In this document: positions 1 to 12,339 of the stretch, one piece after another
Numbering within the stretch: the first letter of the stretch is position 1
Layout of the letters: each line of letters opens with the position of its first letter
The notes under the pieces: generated by a model
What the model was told of the DNA's origin: nothing
What the model saw: only the letters and a program-made list of their open reading frames with translations
The model's database searches: none
NCBI GenBank assembly: GCA_963580285.1
Contig: OY757026.1
Location: 47,963,143 to 48,027,142, forward strand
Reading direction: 5' to 3'
Source of the DNA: Lucinisca nassula
Lineage: Eukaryota; Mollusca; Bivalvia; Lucinida; Lucinidae
DNA length: 64,000 nucleotides
Made by a program: the position numbers and the translations under genes

Positions 1-480
1 CTATTTCTGTTGCGTATGTTCTTGGTCTGCACAGTTTGCTAATTGGAGCCACATGGCATCTTCCACCTTGTTAATTTAACAAGTCCATTTCAGAATTTAA
101 GAGAATGAGGTTGTGTTTTCGTGTATGTTTTTGCAAACTAAGGTCCTGATCAGACGCCTATTTCTGCTAAGTCTGATCTGGATCTGCCCATTTTGCCATT
201 TGGTGTCAAATAGGATCTTCTACCTTGTAAATGGCACAAGACCGTTTCAAAATTTAAGAGTTTTAGGTTGTGTTGTCTTCAAAATTTATTTTGAAAATGT
301 CTGTAGCTGTTGATAGCAATGTAGGCCCCGATCAGGCGCCTATTTCTGTTGCGTATGACCATGGTGTGCATATTTTGCTAATTGGGGCCACATGGTATCT
401 TCCACCTTGTAAATAGCACACGACCATTTCAAAATTTAAGAGTGTGGGGTTGTCTCAAAAGTTTTCTTCACAATTTCCGA
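1..480 (+). repeat. Imperfect 160-180 bp tandem monomers (unit A)
   Basis: The motif CTATTTCTG preceded by GATCAGRCGC recurs at 1, about 158 and about 340, each followed by TTGCCATTTGG or TTGCTAATTGG and by a CTTCYACCTTGT segment. Spacing alternates near 157 and 182 bp. The monomers differ by about a quarter of positions, so this is an old satellite-like tract. Open frames here are short and not coding. Confidence 0.75.
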
Positions 481-573
481 AATAATGTATGTTCAGTCAC
501 TCAGAAGGGGCCCATTTGTTTAATTATTATTAATGTTTTGTTGTTGTTGTAACTTTCATTTATTTTTTTTACA

Positions 574-830
574 GGGGGTTCAGCGATTTTGCTTATGAGA
601 TTTGGGGAACAATTTTTATTTTACGAAACGGATTTTTGGCTAACTGGAATGCTGGGAACCAGTCTAGCGGTCCCCAAGCGTTCCCCGTTCCAATTGGAAT
701 GAGGTAAGAGTGGAATGGAGCGGGATGGAACGGGAACGGGAATGCCGCGGATCGAAACCGCATCGCGAACGGGATTGGAGTGGAACTCGAACGATGGAAT
801 GGGAAGCAAAATCGCTGACCCCCCCCCCCC
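574..830. mobile_element. Small G/C-ended TIR element (MITE), unit A
   Basis: The left end GGGGG then TCAGCGATTTTGCTT is mirrored at the right end by AAGCAAAATCGCTGA then a C-run, giving roughly 20-bp terminal inverted repeats on a 257-bp element. The interior has repeated GGAACGGG/GGAATGG motifs and no coding capacity. The terminal homopolymers vary between the three unit copies, as expected for slippage. The superfamily is not assigned because no clear target-site duplication is visible. Confidence 0.65.
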
Positions 831-906
831 GTACGCCTGCCCAGGAAGTGTGGATAGGTAAACTGACCGGCTAAGAAATGACCTAAATAGTATTGACTGG
901 ACCGTT
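831..906 (+). mobile_element. tRNA-SINE 3' end fragment (unit A)
   Basis: Sequence from CCTGCCCAGGAAGTGTGGATA through GACTGGACCGTTTAACGCC to CAATACAAACAAC matches the 3' third of the tRNA-derived SINE at 36,595-36,897. The tRNA head is missing because the G/C-ended MITE joins it on the left. Confidence 0.7.
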
Positions 907-1189
907 TAACGCCAATACAAACAACAAGCAAATCAACTGTATGGCAAATGATCAGATGGCTTCAGAAAGCCAAATGATCGGAATCTACACTGTTGGCAAA
1001 GGTAGAGGTTGTCATGTTTAGAAGGATAATGTTTAAGTTTTAACGGCAAACTAGGTTACACAGAAAGTCACATCTAAAACAACACAGAAAACAGGAATTT
1101 AGATTTGCCCACTGTTGTAAACAGGGATTTGTCAAAAATTATCAATAGGAGGAAATCAAGAGTTGATCCTTATAGCTTAATATGAGTCG

Positions 1190-1345
1190 TCTAAACTTGA
1201 TGTCTATAAGATATGTTGCTTGTATGCATGAGTCGCCTCATTGAGGCGATTGTAATGCGTACATATATATGTATATAAGATACGTTGTGTGTATGCATAA
1301 GAACCGCCTCGTTGAGGCAATTCCAACGACCCCAGCTCCGACTTT
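1190..1345. repeat. Palindromic-MITE remnant with two hairpin cores (unit A)
   Basis: Two degenerate palindromes of the GCCTC-loop-GAGGC type (about 1,230 and 1,303) lie about 75 bp apart around a TACATATATATGTATA segment. They match the centre of the window's dispersed palindromic MITE family but lack its outer ends. Confidence 0.55.
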
Positions 1346-1521
1346 TGCAAACAGTGTAGACCGAGATCAGATGGCTTCTGATCATGATAAACGCTGTTTG
1401 TCAGTTCTTTTTATGAAATAAAAGAATACGTTATGTTAACCTATCGGCCAAATAACGTTTACAAAATGGTGTATCAACGTCAATGCAACGGATTACAAAC
1501 GTTGCCTACACGTTGTTAGTC

Positions 1522-1795
1522 TGTTTGTTTGTCTGATTTGAGGTTTAACGTCCCCGTCATCACTGTATAGGTTCATTTTGGAGACGTTGCTTCCAATTTT
1601 GTGAGACTTTTTCCCGACATGGAGATGAAATGACATCTCAAGCCCCGTCGCCCAATGAAACCAATAGGGTTTGTAAGCATGGCACCACTTTGCTTAGGGA
1701 GGCTTAGATCCGCTAAGCGGTTTACCAGTACTTGTGTGCAGTCGGTTCAGTGCGACCCATCGATTTCACCAAGCGACGATGGGCGGGGGCCATGC
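1522..1795 (-). mobile_element. CAAA-tailed SINE-like element (unit A)
   Basis: Near full-length copy of the most abundant dispersed family in this window. In its own sense it runs from GGCCCCCGCCCATCG through a conserved body (GGTAAACCGCTTAG, ATTTCATCTC, CGGGTAAAAGTCCCAC, GGAAGCAACGTCTCC) to GACGGGGACGTTAAACCTCA and a CAAA-rich tail. The tail places it with LINE-mobilised non-coding retroposons. No clear tRNA head is seen. Confidence 0.7.
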
Positions 1796-2639
1796 CTACA
1801 CGTTGTGTGTCGCTGTAATGTGATAGGATGATTGTCAGAACCAGGCGCGGGTGTAATTAGTTGATTACTCGTTTGTATACTGTACCTCATCCCCAGTCCT
1901 TTTCTCCTTCATTCTCACCAATGATCTGAAGGTTTGGAGTCTTAACAGGCACTTCGTTAGTGACTTGGAGGTGGCACTTCTTAGATGGTTCAGAGTCATG
2001 GTCTCTGAATGGACAATTCTTTATCATTTTGAACATCACAGCTACAGAGAAGATTCTGTCTGTTCTGAAAAAGAAAACTTACCCTAAACTCGAGGGAAAA
2101 GACTAACACTGGCCCAGTGGCCCAATGGCCACATGCTTTGAGCTTTGGAAAATCTGCCTATGGCATAATATAATAAATTCACTGTCATGAGGTTTTTTAG
2201 AAAATGCTCATTGAATAAATTGAATAAACCTGGTATTCTAAACAAAAGTATTCAGTCTTTTCCCCTGAGTTGCACTGTCGCACAACAAAGATAAACGTTA
2301 ATGAGTGCTACCAGAAAAGATTCCTACCAGTCAGTGCAAATATTCTCACTTACTAGAGTTTGTCTTTTAATATGTTTCATGAATTACTATTAAACCTTAG
2401 TCATTTGCTGTGCAACAAGTGACATTTTAATACTCATACCATGTCATGCCATGCAATGTCATGCCATACCACACTACTGTCGATAACAGTCAATATGCCA
2501 GCATATTTTTAAACAACCAAGTTTACAAAGTGCATGTATGTAAATGACACATATATGTTACATACACAAATTTCGAACACCCATAAGAAGTTCAGTTAAA
2601 TACAAGCTGTATGATTGACAATTAAATAGTAAGCATGAA

Positions 2640-4240
2640 ACCACACTTAACCGAGACAAGACCCCAGCACACAACACCAAACCACACTCAACACAGACCA
2701 GGAAACAGCTCGAAACACCACACCACACTCAACACAACCCAGACCCCAGCACACAACACCAAACCACACTCAACATAGATTAGACCCCAGCACACAAAAC
2801 CAAACCACACTCTACACAGATCGGACTCAAGCATACAACACCAAACCCCACTCAACACAGACCAGATCCAAGCACACAACACCAAACCACTCAACATAGA
2901 CCCCAGTACGCAACACGAAACCACACTCAACACAGAAAAGACCTCAGCACACAACACGAAACCACACTCAACAGAGACCAATCAACTGCACACGATACAA
3001 AACCAAACTCAACAAAGACCAGACCGAAGCACACAACACCAAAGCATCCTCAACACAGACAAAACCCCAGCACACATCACGAAACCACACTCAACACAGA
3101 CCAGTAAGCAGAACACAGCACCAAACCCCACTCCACACAGACTAGACCCCAGGACACAACACGAAACCACACTCAACACAGACAACTCCCCATCACACAA
3201 GACGAAACCACGCTCAACTTGGACCAGGAAACAGCAAACAACACCAAACCACACTCAACACAAACTAGACCCCAGTACACAACACGAAACCACACTCAAC
3301 ATAGACAGGACCCCAGCACACAACACGAAACCACACTAAACACAGACTAGACCCCAGCACACAACACGAAACCACACTCAACACAGACCAGTCAAACAGC
3401 ACACAACACGAAACCACACTCAAGATAGAGCAGACCCCAGCACACAACACGAAACCACACTCAACACAGACAAGGAAACAGCACAAACAACCAACCAAAC
3501 CACACTCAACACAGATTAGACCCTAGCACACAACACGAAACCACACATAACACAGACCACGAAACAATACATAATACCATACCGCACTCAACACAGACCA
3601 GAACCAAGCACACAACACCAATCCACACACAACACAGACTAGACCCTATCAAACAACACGAAACCACACTCAACACAGACCATTAAACAGCACACAACAT
3701 CAAACCACACTCAACAGAGACAAGACCCGAGGATACAACATTAAACCACACTCAACACAGACCAGGAAACAGCATACAACACGAAACCACACTCAACACA
3801 GACTTAACCCCAGCACATAAGACGAAACCACACTTAACTCAGACCAGGAAACAACACACAACATCAAATCACACTCAACACAGACAAGACCCCAGCACAC
3901 AACACGAAACCACACTCAACACAGACCAGTCAAACAGCAAACAACACGAAACCGCACTCAACACAGAACAGACCCCAGCACACAAAACGAAACCACACTC
4001 AACACAGAGCAGACCCCAGCACACAACACGAAACCACACTCAACACAGACCAGGAAACAGCACATAACACCAAACAACAATCAACACAGACCAGATCCCA
4101 ACATACCACACTCAACACAAATTAGACCCAAGCACACAACACAAAACCACACTCATTACAGACTAACACCCAGCACACAACACCAAACCACACTCAACAC
4201 ACAACCCCTACCACACAATGGCACAGGTTGTACAGGGTTA
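2640..4240 (+). repeat. A/C-rich minisatellite, 41-42 bp units (array A1)
   Basis: Units follow the pattern ACCACACTCAACACAGACC, then either AGACCCCAGC or AGGAAACAGC or AGTCAAACAGC, then ACACAACACSAA. The unit is 41 or 42 bp, and variants recur in a partly ordered series. The + strand is strongly A+C-rich. Because 41 is not a multiple of three, long open stretches arise in rotating frames, and none looks like a gene. The array ends in an ACAACCCCTACCACACAATGG junction shared by all arrays. Confidence 0.95.
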
Positions 4241-4672
4241 CATTGTACCTGTAGCAGGGGTGACCTGACCTGACCTGACGGGACAAGACAAGACAATTAA
4301 AACCAGACCAGACTAAACCAGATCACAGTTGTTAAGATATACAATGTAGATCCCGATCAGAATGACTGACTTCATGTAAGCCACACGACTACGTACTAGA
4401 GCAGCCATTATATAGATGAGATATTCTTGAAGTGCCATAACTTTTAAATCATGTAAAACTGTAGATCACTGAAGATCACAGCTACAGAGAAGATTGTGCA
4501 GTTCTGAAAAAGAAAACTGACCCTAAACTCGAGGGAAAAGACTAATACAGGCCCAGTGGCCCAGTGGCCCAATGGCCACATGCTTTGAGCTTTGGCAAAT
4601 CTGTCTATGGCGTAATATAATAAATTCACTGTCATGAGGTTTTTGAGAAAATGCGCATTGAATAAATTGACC

Positions 4673-5372
4673 AGTCAAACAGAACACAACACGAAACCAC
4701 ACTCATCACAGAGCAGACCCCAGCACACAACACGAAACTACACTCAACACAGACCAGAAAATAGCACGCAACACCAAACAACACTCAACACAGACAAAAC
4801 CCCAGCACACAACACGAAACCACACTCAACACAGAGCAGACCCCAGCAAACAACACGAAAGTACACTCAACACAGACCAGGAAACAGCACACAACACCAA
4901 ACAACACTCAAAACAGACAAAACCCCTGCACACAACACGAAACCACACTCAACACAGACCAGTCAAACAGCCCACAACACGAAACAACACTCAACACAGA
5001 TCAGACCCCAGCACACAACACGAAAGTACACTCAACACAGACCAGGAAACAGCACACAACACCAAACAACACTCAACACAGACAAAACCCCAGCACACAA
5101 CACGAAACCACACTCAACACAGACCAGTCAAACAGCACACAACATCACACAACACTCAACACAGACCAGATCCCAACATACAACACCAAACCACACTCAA
5201 CACAGATTAGACCCCAGCACACAGCACAAAACTACACTCAACAGAGACCAGACCCCAAGGACACAACACAAAACCACACTCATTACAGACCAACCCCCAG
5301 CACACAACACCAAACCACACTCAACACACAACCCCTACCACACAATGGCACAGGTTGTACAGGGTTACATTA
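4673..5372 (+). repeat. A/C-rich minisatellite (array A2)
   Basis: Same 41-42 bp units, beginning after a conserved GAATAAATTGACCAGTCAAAC junction and ending at the ACAACCCCTACCACACAATGG junction. An open frame of about 250 codons from 4,634 is a by-product of stop-poor repeat sequence. Confidence 0.95.
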
Positions 5373-5644
5373 TACCTGCAGCAGGAGTGACCTGACCTGA
5401 CCTGACGGGACAAGACAAGACTATTAAAACCAAACCAGACCAGACTAAACAAGGTCACAGTGGTTAAGACATACAACGGAGATCCCGATCAGAATGACTG
5501 ACTTCATGTCAGATGCACGACTACGTACTAGAGCAGCCATTATATAGATGAAATATTCTTTAAGTGCCATAACTTTTGAATCATGTAAAACTGTAGATCA
5601 CTGAAGAGCCAAATGTCCCGAGAGGCGCCAACTGTTTCCTCCCT

Positions 5645-5785
5645 TATTGTTTGAATTTGGGGTTTAACGTCCCCGACAACACTGTATAGGTCATTTTGAA
5701 GACGTTGCTGCCAATTTTGAGGGACTTATACCCAACACTGAGATGAAATGACTTCTCAAGCCCTGTCGCCCAAAGAAACCAACTG
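5645..5785 (-). mobile_element. CAAA-tailed SINE-like fragment in post-array block (unit A, first)
   Basis: The 3' half of the CAAA-tailed family (GTTTAACGTCCCC through GACGTTGCTGCCAATTT to GTCGCCCAAAGAAACC) truncated at its 5' side. It sits in the same place after every short array. Confidence 0.7.
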
Positions 5786-6458
5786 ACAAACAGGAGACGT
5801 CCAGATAAGACGCCGAAAATGTAATTTGTAATCAGGGCTTTCGATTGTCAGTTAATACTTTAAATGACTAGCCTGCGTCTACTTGCAGTCTGATCTCAGC
5901 TCTAAAGAATAAATCGATGGATACATTATTGGAAATTATCTTAGTACCAATCGGTTTGTAAGAGTGTTGACTGGGTCGTTAAAACTCCAATACAAACAAA
6001 CAAAACCAATTGGTTTGTACAAACCAAACACAAGACCAAGCGGGTACAGTGATATATAACGGAATAAAACATAAGCAAACTTTGTCACAAAATGTTGCCA
6101 TTCATATGGACGGATGGACTGACAACGCGAATAATATGATTAACGACTGTTCAGATGTCAAATGAGATTTTCAGATAATACTTAACCAATTCCTAACTCA
6201 TACAAATATGCCCATAACCTAGTACTTCAAGCATGCAAGGTGAGGGAGGTGTGAGAGGAGTACCAGGTTTCGCGCTTAGCAAACTACCAAGTTTTAGACG
6301 TCATCTATAAAAATAATGAAAAACCATGCCAGTATCTGAAGACATAAAAGGTCCTTTATCCATTTAAGTGCAGGAATTAACTTTCAATACAACTTATAGT
6401 AAATGCAACCATAATGTCTTGCAGTGTTCGTTATATACATGCAGTCCATGCATCCATA

Positions 6459-6527
6459 AACTGACCGGCTAAGAAATGACCGAAATAGTATTGACTGGAC
6501 CGTTTAACGCCAATACAAACAACAAGC
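6459..6527 (+). mobile_element. tRNA-SINE 3' end fragment at internal duplication joint
   Basis: The same SINE 3' segment starts abruptly at 6,459 after post-array sequence. This marks the join of unit A's internal duplication. Confidence 0.65.
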
Positions 6528-6650
6528 AAATCAACTGTATGGCAAATGATCAGATGGCTTCAGAAAGCCAAATGATCAGAATCTACACTGTTGACAAAGG
6601 TAGAGGTTGTCATGTTTAGACGGATAATGTTTAAGTTTTAACGTGTAGAG

Positions 6651-8520
6651 TAGGTTTTGTGTGATGGGGTCTAATTTGTGTTGAGTGTGGTTTGGTGTTG
6701 TGTGCTCTACACAGATCGGACTCAAGCATACAACACCAAACCACACTCAACACAGACCAGATCCAAGCACACAACACCAAACCTCTCAACATAGACCCCA
6801 GTACGCAACACGAAACCACACTCAACACAGAAAAGACCTCAGCACACAACACGAAACCACACTCAACAGAGACCAGTCAACTGCACACGATACAAAACCA
6901 AACTCAACAAAGACCAGACCGAAGCACACAACACCAAAGCATCATCAACAAAGACTAAACCCCAGCACACATCACGAAACCACACTCAACACAGACCAGT
7001 AAGCAGAACACAGCACCAAACCACACTCAACACAGACTAGACCCCAGCACACAACATGAAACCACACTCAACACAGACAACTCCCCATCAAACAAGACGA
7101 AACCACACTCAAAAAAGACCAGGAAACAGCAAACAACACCAAACCACACTCAACACAGACTAGACCCCAGTACACAACACGAAACAATACTCAACACAAA
7201 CTAGACCCCAGCACACAACACGAAACAACACTCAACACAGATCAGGAAACAGCACACACAACCAACCAAACCACACTCAACACAGACCAGACCCCAGCAC
7301 ACAACACGAAACCACACTCAACACAGACCACGAAACAATACATAATGCCATACCGCACTCAACACAGACCAGAACCAAGCACACAACACCGATCCACACA
7401 GAACACAGACTAGACCCCAGCACACAACACGAAACCACACACAACACAGACCATAAAACAGCACACAACATCAAACCACACTCAACACAGAAAAGATCCC
7501 AGCATACAACACGAAACCACACTCAACACAGACCAGGAAACAGCATACAACACGAAACCACACTCAACACAGACTAGACCCCAGCACACAAGACGAAACC
7601 ACACTAAACTCAGGCCAGGAAACAACACACAACATCAAACCACACTCAACACAGACAAGACCCCAGCATACAACACGAAACCACACCCAACACAGACCAG
7701 TCAAACAGCACACAGCACGAAACCACACTCAACACAGAGCAGACCCCAGCACACAACACGAAACCACAATCAACACAGACCAGGAAACAGCACACACAAC
7801 CAACCAAACCACACTCAACACAGACCAGACCCCAGCACACAACACGAAACCACACTCAACACAGACCACGAAACAATACATAATACCATGCCGCACTCAA
7901 CGCAGACCAGAACCAAGCACACAACACCAATCCACACAAAACACAGACTAGACCCCAGCACACATCACGAAACCACACTCAACACAGACCATTAAACAGC
8001 ACACATCATCAAACCACACTCAACACAGACAAGACCCCAGCATACAACACGAAACCACACTCAACACAGACCAGGAAACAGCATACAACACGAAACCACA
8101 TTCAACACAGACTAGACCCCAGCACACAAGACGAACCACACTTAACTCAGACCAGTAAACATCACACAACATCAAATCACACTCAACACAGACAAGACCC
8201 CAGCACACAACACGAAACCACACTCAACACAGACCAGTCAAACAGCACACAACACGAAACCGCACTCAACACAGAGCAGACGCCAGCACACAACACGAAA
8301 CCACACATAACACAGACCAGGAAACAGCACACAACACCAAACAACAATCAACACAGACCAGATCCCAACATACCACACTCAACACAGATTAGACCCCAGC
8401 ACACAACACAAAACCACACTCATTACAGACTAACCCCCAGCACACAACACCAAACCACACTCAACACACAACCCCTACCACACAATGGCACAGGTTGTAC
8501 AGGGTTACATTGTACCTGTA
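6651..8520 (+). repeat. A/C-rich minisatellite (array A3) with inverted start
   Basis: Units as in the other arrays, but the first 54 bp (6,651-6,704) are in reverse orientation and the array then switches to the normal orientation at CTCTACAC (6,705-6,712). This array and the following blocks belong to the second copy of unit A's internal duplication. Confidence 0.95.
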
Positions 8521-8996
8521 GCAGGGGTGACCCGACCTGACCTGACGGGACAAGACAAGACAATTAAAACCAGACCAGACCAGATAAAACCAGATCACAG
8601 TTGTTAGGACATACAATAGAGATCCCGATCAGAATGACTGACTTCGTGTATGCCACACGACTACGTACTAGAGCAGCCACTATATAGATGAAATATTCTT
8701 GAAGTGCCATAACTTTTAAATCATGTAAAACTGTAGATCACTGAAGAGCCAAATGTCCCGAGAGGCGCCATGGTCTCTGAATGGGCAATTCTTTATCATT
8801 AAGAACATCACAGCTACAGAGAAGATTCTGGCTGTTCTGAGAAAGAAAACTGACCCTAAACTCGAGGGAAAAGACTTACACAGGCCCAGTGGCCAAATAG
8901 CTACATGCTTTGAGCTTTGGCAAATCTTCCTATGGTGTAATATAATAAATTCACTGTCATGAGGTTTTTGAGAAAATGCGCATTGAATAAATTGAC

Positions 8997-9330
8997 CAGT
9001 CAAACAGAACACAACACGAAACCACACTCATCACAGAGCAGACCCCAGCACACAACACGAAAGCACACTCAACACAGACCAGGAAACAGCACACAACACC
9101 AAACAACCTTCAACACAGACCAGATCCCAACATACAACACCAAACCACACTCAACACAGATTAGACCCCAGCACACAACACAAAACCACACTCAACAGAG
9201 ACCAGACCCCAAGGACACAACACCGAACCACACTCATTACAGACCAACCCCCAGCACACAACACCAAACTACACTCAACACACAACCCCTACCACATAAT
9301 GGCACAGGTTGTACAGGGTTACATTGTACC
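8997..9330 (+). repeat. A/C-rich minisatellite (array A4, short)
   Basis: About eight units of the 41-bp family between the GACCAGTCAAAC start junction and the CACACAACCCCTACCAC end junction. Almost identical to 17,908-18,245 and 26,501-26,840. Confidence 0.95.
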
Positions 9331-9604
9331 TGTAGCAGGAGTGACCTGACCTGACCTGACCGGACGGGACAAGACAAGACAAAAAAAACAGACCAGACCA
9401 GACTACACCAGATCACAGTGGTTAAGACATACAATGGAGATCCCGATCAGAATGACTGACTTCATGTCAGCCACACGACTGCGTACTAGAGCAGCCATTA
9501 TATAGATGAAATATTCTTTAAGTGCCATAACTTTTAAATCATGTAAAACTGTAGATCACTGAAGAGCCAAATGTCCCGAGAGGCGCCAACTGTTTCCTCC
9601 CTTA

Positions 9605-9746
9605 TTGTTTGAATTGAGGTTTAACGTCCCCTTCAACACTGTATAGGTCATTTTGAAGACGTTGCTGCCAATTTTGTGGGACTTATACCCAACACTGAGA
9701 TGAAATGACATCTCAAGCCCTGTCGCCCAAAGAAACCAATTGACAA
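9605..9746 (-). mobile_element. CAAA-tailed SINE-like fragment (unit A, second)
   Basis: Same truncated copy as 5,645-5,785 in the second half of unit A. Confidence 0.7.
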
Positions 9747-10748
9747 ACAGGAGACGTCCAGATAAGACGCCGAAAATGTAATTTGTAATCAGGGCTTTCG
9801 ATTGTCAGTTAAGACTTTAAATGACTAGCCTGCGTCTTCTAGCAGTCTGATCTCAGCTCTAAAGAATAAATCGATGGATACATTATTGGAAATTATCTTA
9901 GTACCAATCGGTTTGTAAGAGTGTTGACTGGGTCGTTAAAACTCCAATACAAACAAACAAAACCAATTGGTTTGTACAAACCAAACACAAGACCAAGCGG
10001 GTACAGTGATATATAACGGAATAAAACATAAGCAAACTTTGTCACAAAATGTTGCCATTCATATGGACGGATGGACTGACAAAGCGAATAATATGATTAA
10101 CGACTGTTCAGATGTCAAATGAGATCTTCAGATAATACTTAACCAGTTCCTAACTCATACAAATATGCCCAAAACCTAGTACTTCAAGCATGCAAGGCGA
10201 GGGAGGTGTGAGAGGAGTACCAGGTTTTGCGCTTAGCAAACTACAAAGTTTTAGACGTCATCTATGAAAATGATGAAAATCAGGCAAGTATCTGAAGACA
10301 TAAAAGTTCCTTTATCTATTTAAGTGCAGGAATTAACTTTCAATACACTTTATAGTAAATACAACCATAATGTATTGCAGTGTTGGTTATATACATGCAG
10401 TCCATGCATCCATATTAAATACACATTTTTAGGCCTAACTTAAGTCTATAGAAAAAAAAACTACCTTTTAAAAGAAGTCAGTCTGCATGATGACCGTTCC
10501 ATATTTTCTCCAGTCTTCCCAGGTTTGCATTCTGTCAGCCATCGCCTAACCTGTAAATGAAACTTAGCAATTAAAACACGAAGCACAATGGGAGTAGAGG
10601 ATATTATATTTGCTTTGGTATCTTTCAGAGACAGTCAGTTTTACATTTCAAATCTTAAGAGGAAATGATTTATATGAGAGGAACACGCCTTATTCTATCT
10701 TGAAAATAGGCACATGAGGGCTTCTCCAGGTTTACTAAACTTTCATCA

Positions 10749-11752
10749 ACTAGAAATGCGTCCATAGGACACGGATGCCACCGCCCGAAAATATGTCTAT
10801 GTTCGTATTCATCCATAGAAAGTTATTGACAGTGTTTAAGTTTTGGACCCTACATGCCATTTGACCTCCAAGTATGACCTTGGAGGTACGGATCTGGGTT
10901 TGCACGTGACACATTGTCTCATGATGGTTAACATTTCTTCAAAATTATTTCAAAATCCATCCAAAAATAAGTAAGTTATTGGCTGCGTTTAAGTTTCGGA
11001 CCCATTGTTTGACCTTTGACCTCCAAGTATGACCTTGACCTTGGAGGTACGGACCTGAATTTTGCATGTGACACATCGACTGATGATGGTTAACATTTCT
11101 ACAAAGTAATTTCAAAATCCATCCAGAAATAAGAAAGTTATTGACTGCGTTTAAGTTTCGGACCCTTTTTTGACCTTTGACCTCCAAGTATGACCTTGAC
11201 CTTGGAGGTACGGACCTGGGTTTTGCAGGTGACACATCGACTCATGATGGTTAACATTTCTCCAAAATAATTTCAAAATCCATCCAGAAATAAGAAAGTT
11301 ATTGACTGCGTTTAAGTTTCGGACCCTTTTTTTTACCTTTGACCTCCAAGTATGACCTTGACCTTGGAGGTACGGACCTGGGTTTTGCAGGTGACACATC
11401 GACTCATGATGGTTAACATTCCTCCAAAATAATTTCAAAATCCATCCAGAAATAAGAAAGTTATTGACTGCGTTTAAGTTTCGGACCCTTTTTTTGACCT
11501 TTGACCTCTAAGTATGACCTTGACCTTGGTGGTACGGATCTGGGTTTTGCGCGTGACACGTCGACTCATGATGGTTAACATTTCTGCCGAGTAATTTTAA
11601 AATCCATCAAGAAATAAGGAAGTTATTGACTGCGTTTAAGTTTCGGACGCACGGACGGACGCACGGACGGACGCACGGACGGACGAACGGACGGACGGAC
11701 AGGGGCAACGCTATATGCCCTTTCCACCATTCTTCGAATGGCGGGGGCATAA
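10749..11752. mobile_element. Pearl/Helitron-like element with 162-bp core repeats (unit A)
   Basis: About five direct repeats of roughly 162 bp begin at GACCTTTGACCTCCAAGTATG (about 11,011, 11,172, 11,334, 11,496, plus an older one near 10,870), followed by an (ACGG)n-type tract at 11,646-11,700 and a terminal hairpin-like segment TTCGAATGGCGGGGGCAT. This layout matches bivalve pearl elements and Helentron-associated elements (known families). Read on the minus strand, the other end is a short hairpin followed by TTTCTAGT, resembling a Helitron CTRR-T terminus. Unit C has the empty site at 28,248/28,249. Confidence 0.75.
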
Positions 11753-12022
11753 TAAAAGACACATAAAAGCATACGTAAGCACGACATGATCAATAATTAG
11801 ATGAGAATATAATCTACTGATTGTAAAGACTCACAATCTAAATTCAACAATCAAATGAGCAACCATTTTTTGAAGCAGAGAGTTAGAGGCATGGATGGCC
11901 TTGGCGGACCCTCATGAGGTATATGTATCACTAAATGCGTCTCTGTTTGTTTGGAAAACGCATGAACCCTTTGCATATAATGTAGGCCCTGATCAGAGGC
12001 CACTTTCTGCTGCGTCTGATCT

Positions 12023-12325
12023 GTTTGTTTGTTTTGGAGTTTTACGGCCCAGTCAACACTATTTAGGTCATTTTTGAGCCGGTCAGTTTACCTATCAACA
12101 CTTTCCTGGGCAGGCTTATACGTAAGCGGTTAACCAGTACAGTGCACATTCTTTCGCCAGAAACTGACAACTGCCCTTCTTGAATCAGCGGAAGGGAGAG
12201 AATGACCGTAGAAAAGATTTCATGATCAATCTCCACGAAAGAATGTTGCCGACCCCGGGAGTCGAACCCGCGTCCTCCTGATCACCAGTCAGACGCGCAT
12301 CCGACTGAGCCACTGAGGCCGGCTC
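12023..12325 (-). mobile_element. tRNA-derived SINE with 11-bp TSD (unit A only)
   Basis: The tRNA-like head, read on the minus strand, is GCCGGCCTCAGTGGCTCAG then GTTCGACTCCCGG, giving Pol III A and B boxes. The body contains GAAAGAATGTGCACTG and GGTTAACCGCTTACG. The tail is GGGCCGTAAAACTCC then CAAAC repeats. Direct repeats GCGTCTGATCT at 12,012-12,022 and 12,326-12,336 flank it. Unit B has a single copy of that 11-mer at 20,917-20,927, the empty site. This is a clear retroposition event after unit duplication. Confidence 0.93.
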
Positions 12326-12339
12326 GCGTCTGATCTGGG

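Noticed and set aside
2640..4240. CRISPR array
   Set aside because: Units are directly adjacent with no unique spacers, and the genome is clearly eukaryotic.
4634..5395. Long open frame (about 250 codons) with repeated HNTKPHSTQ-type peptides
   Set aside because: It lies in the 41-bp minisatellite, where stops are rare in every + frame. The peptide period arises from the DNA repeat, and the frame starts in spacer sequence.
7277..8223. Cys/Val/Trp-rich open frames on the minus strand of the arrays
   Set aside because: Reverse-strand shadows of the same minisatellite, interrupted irregularly and lacking a conserved start.
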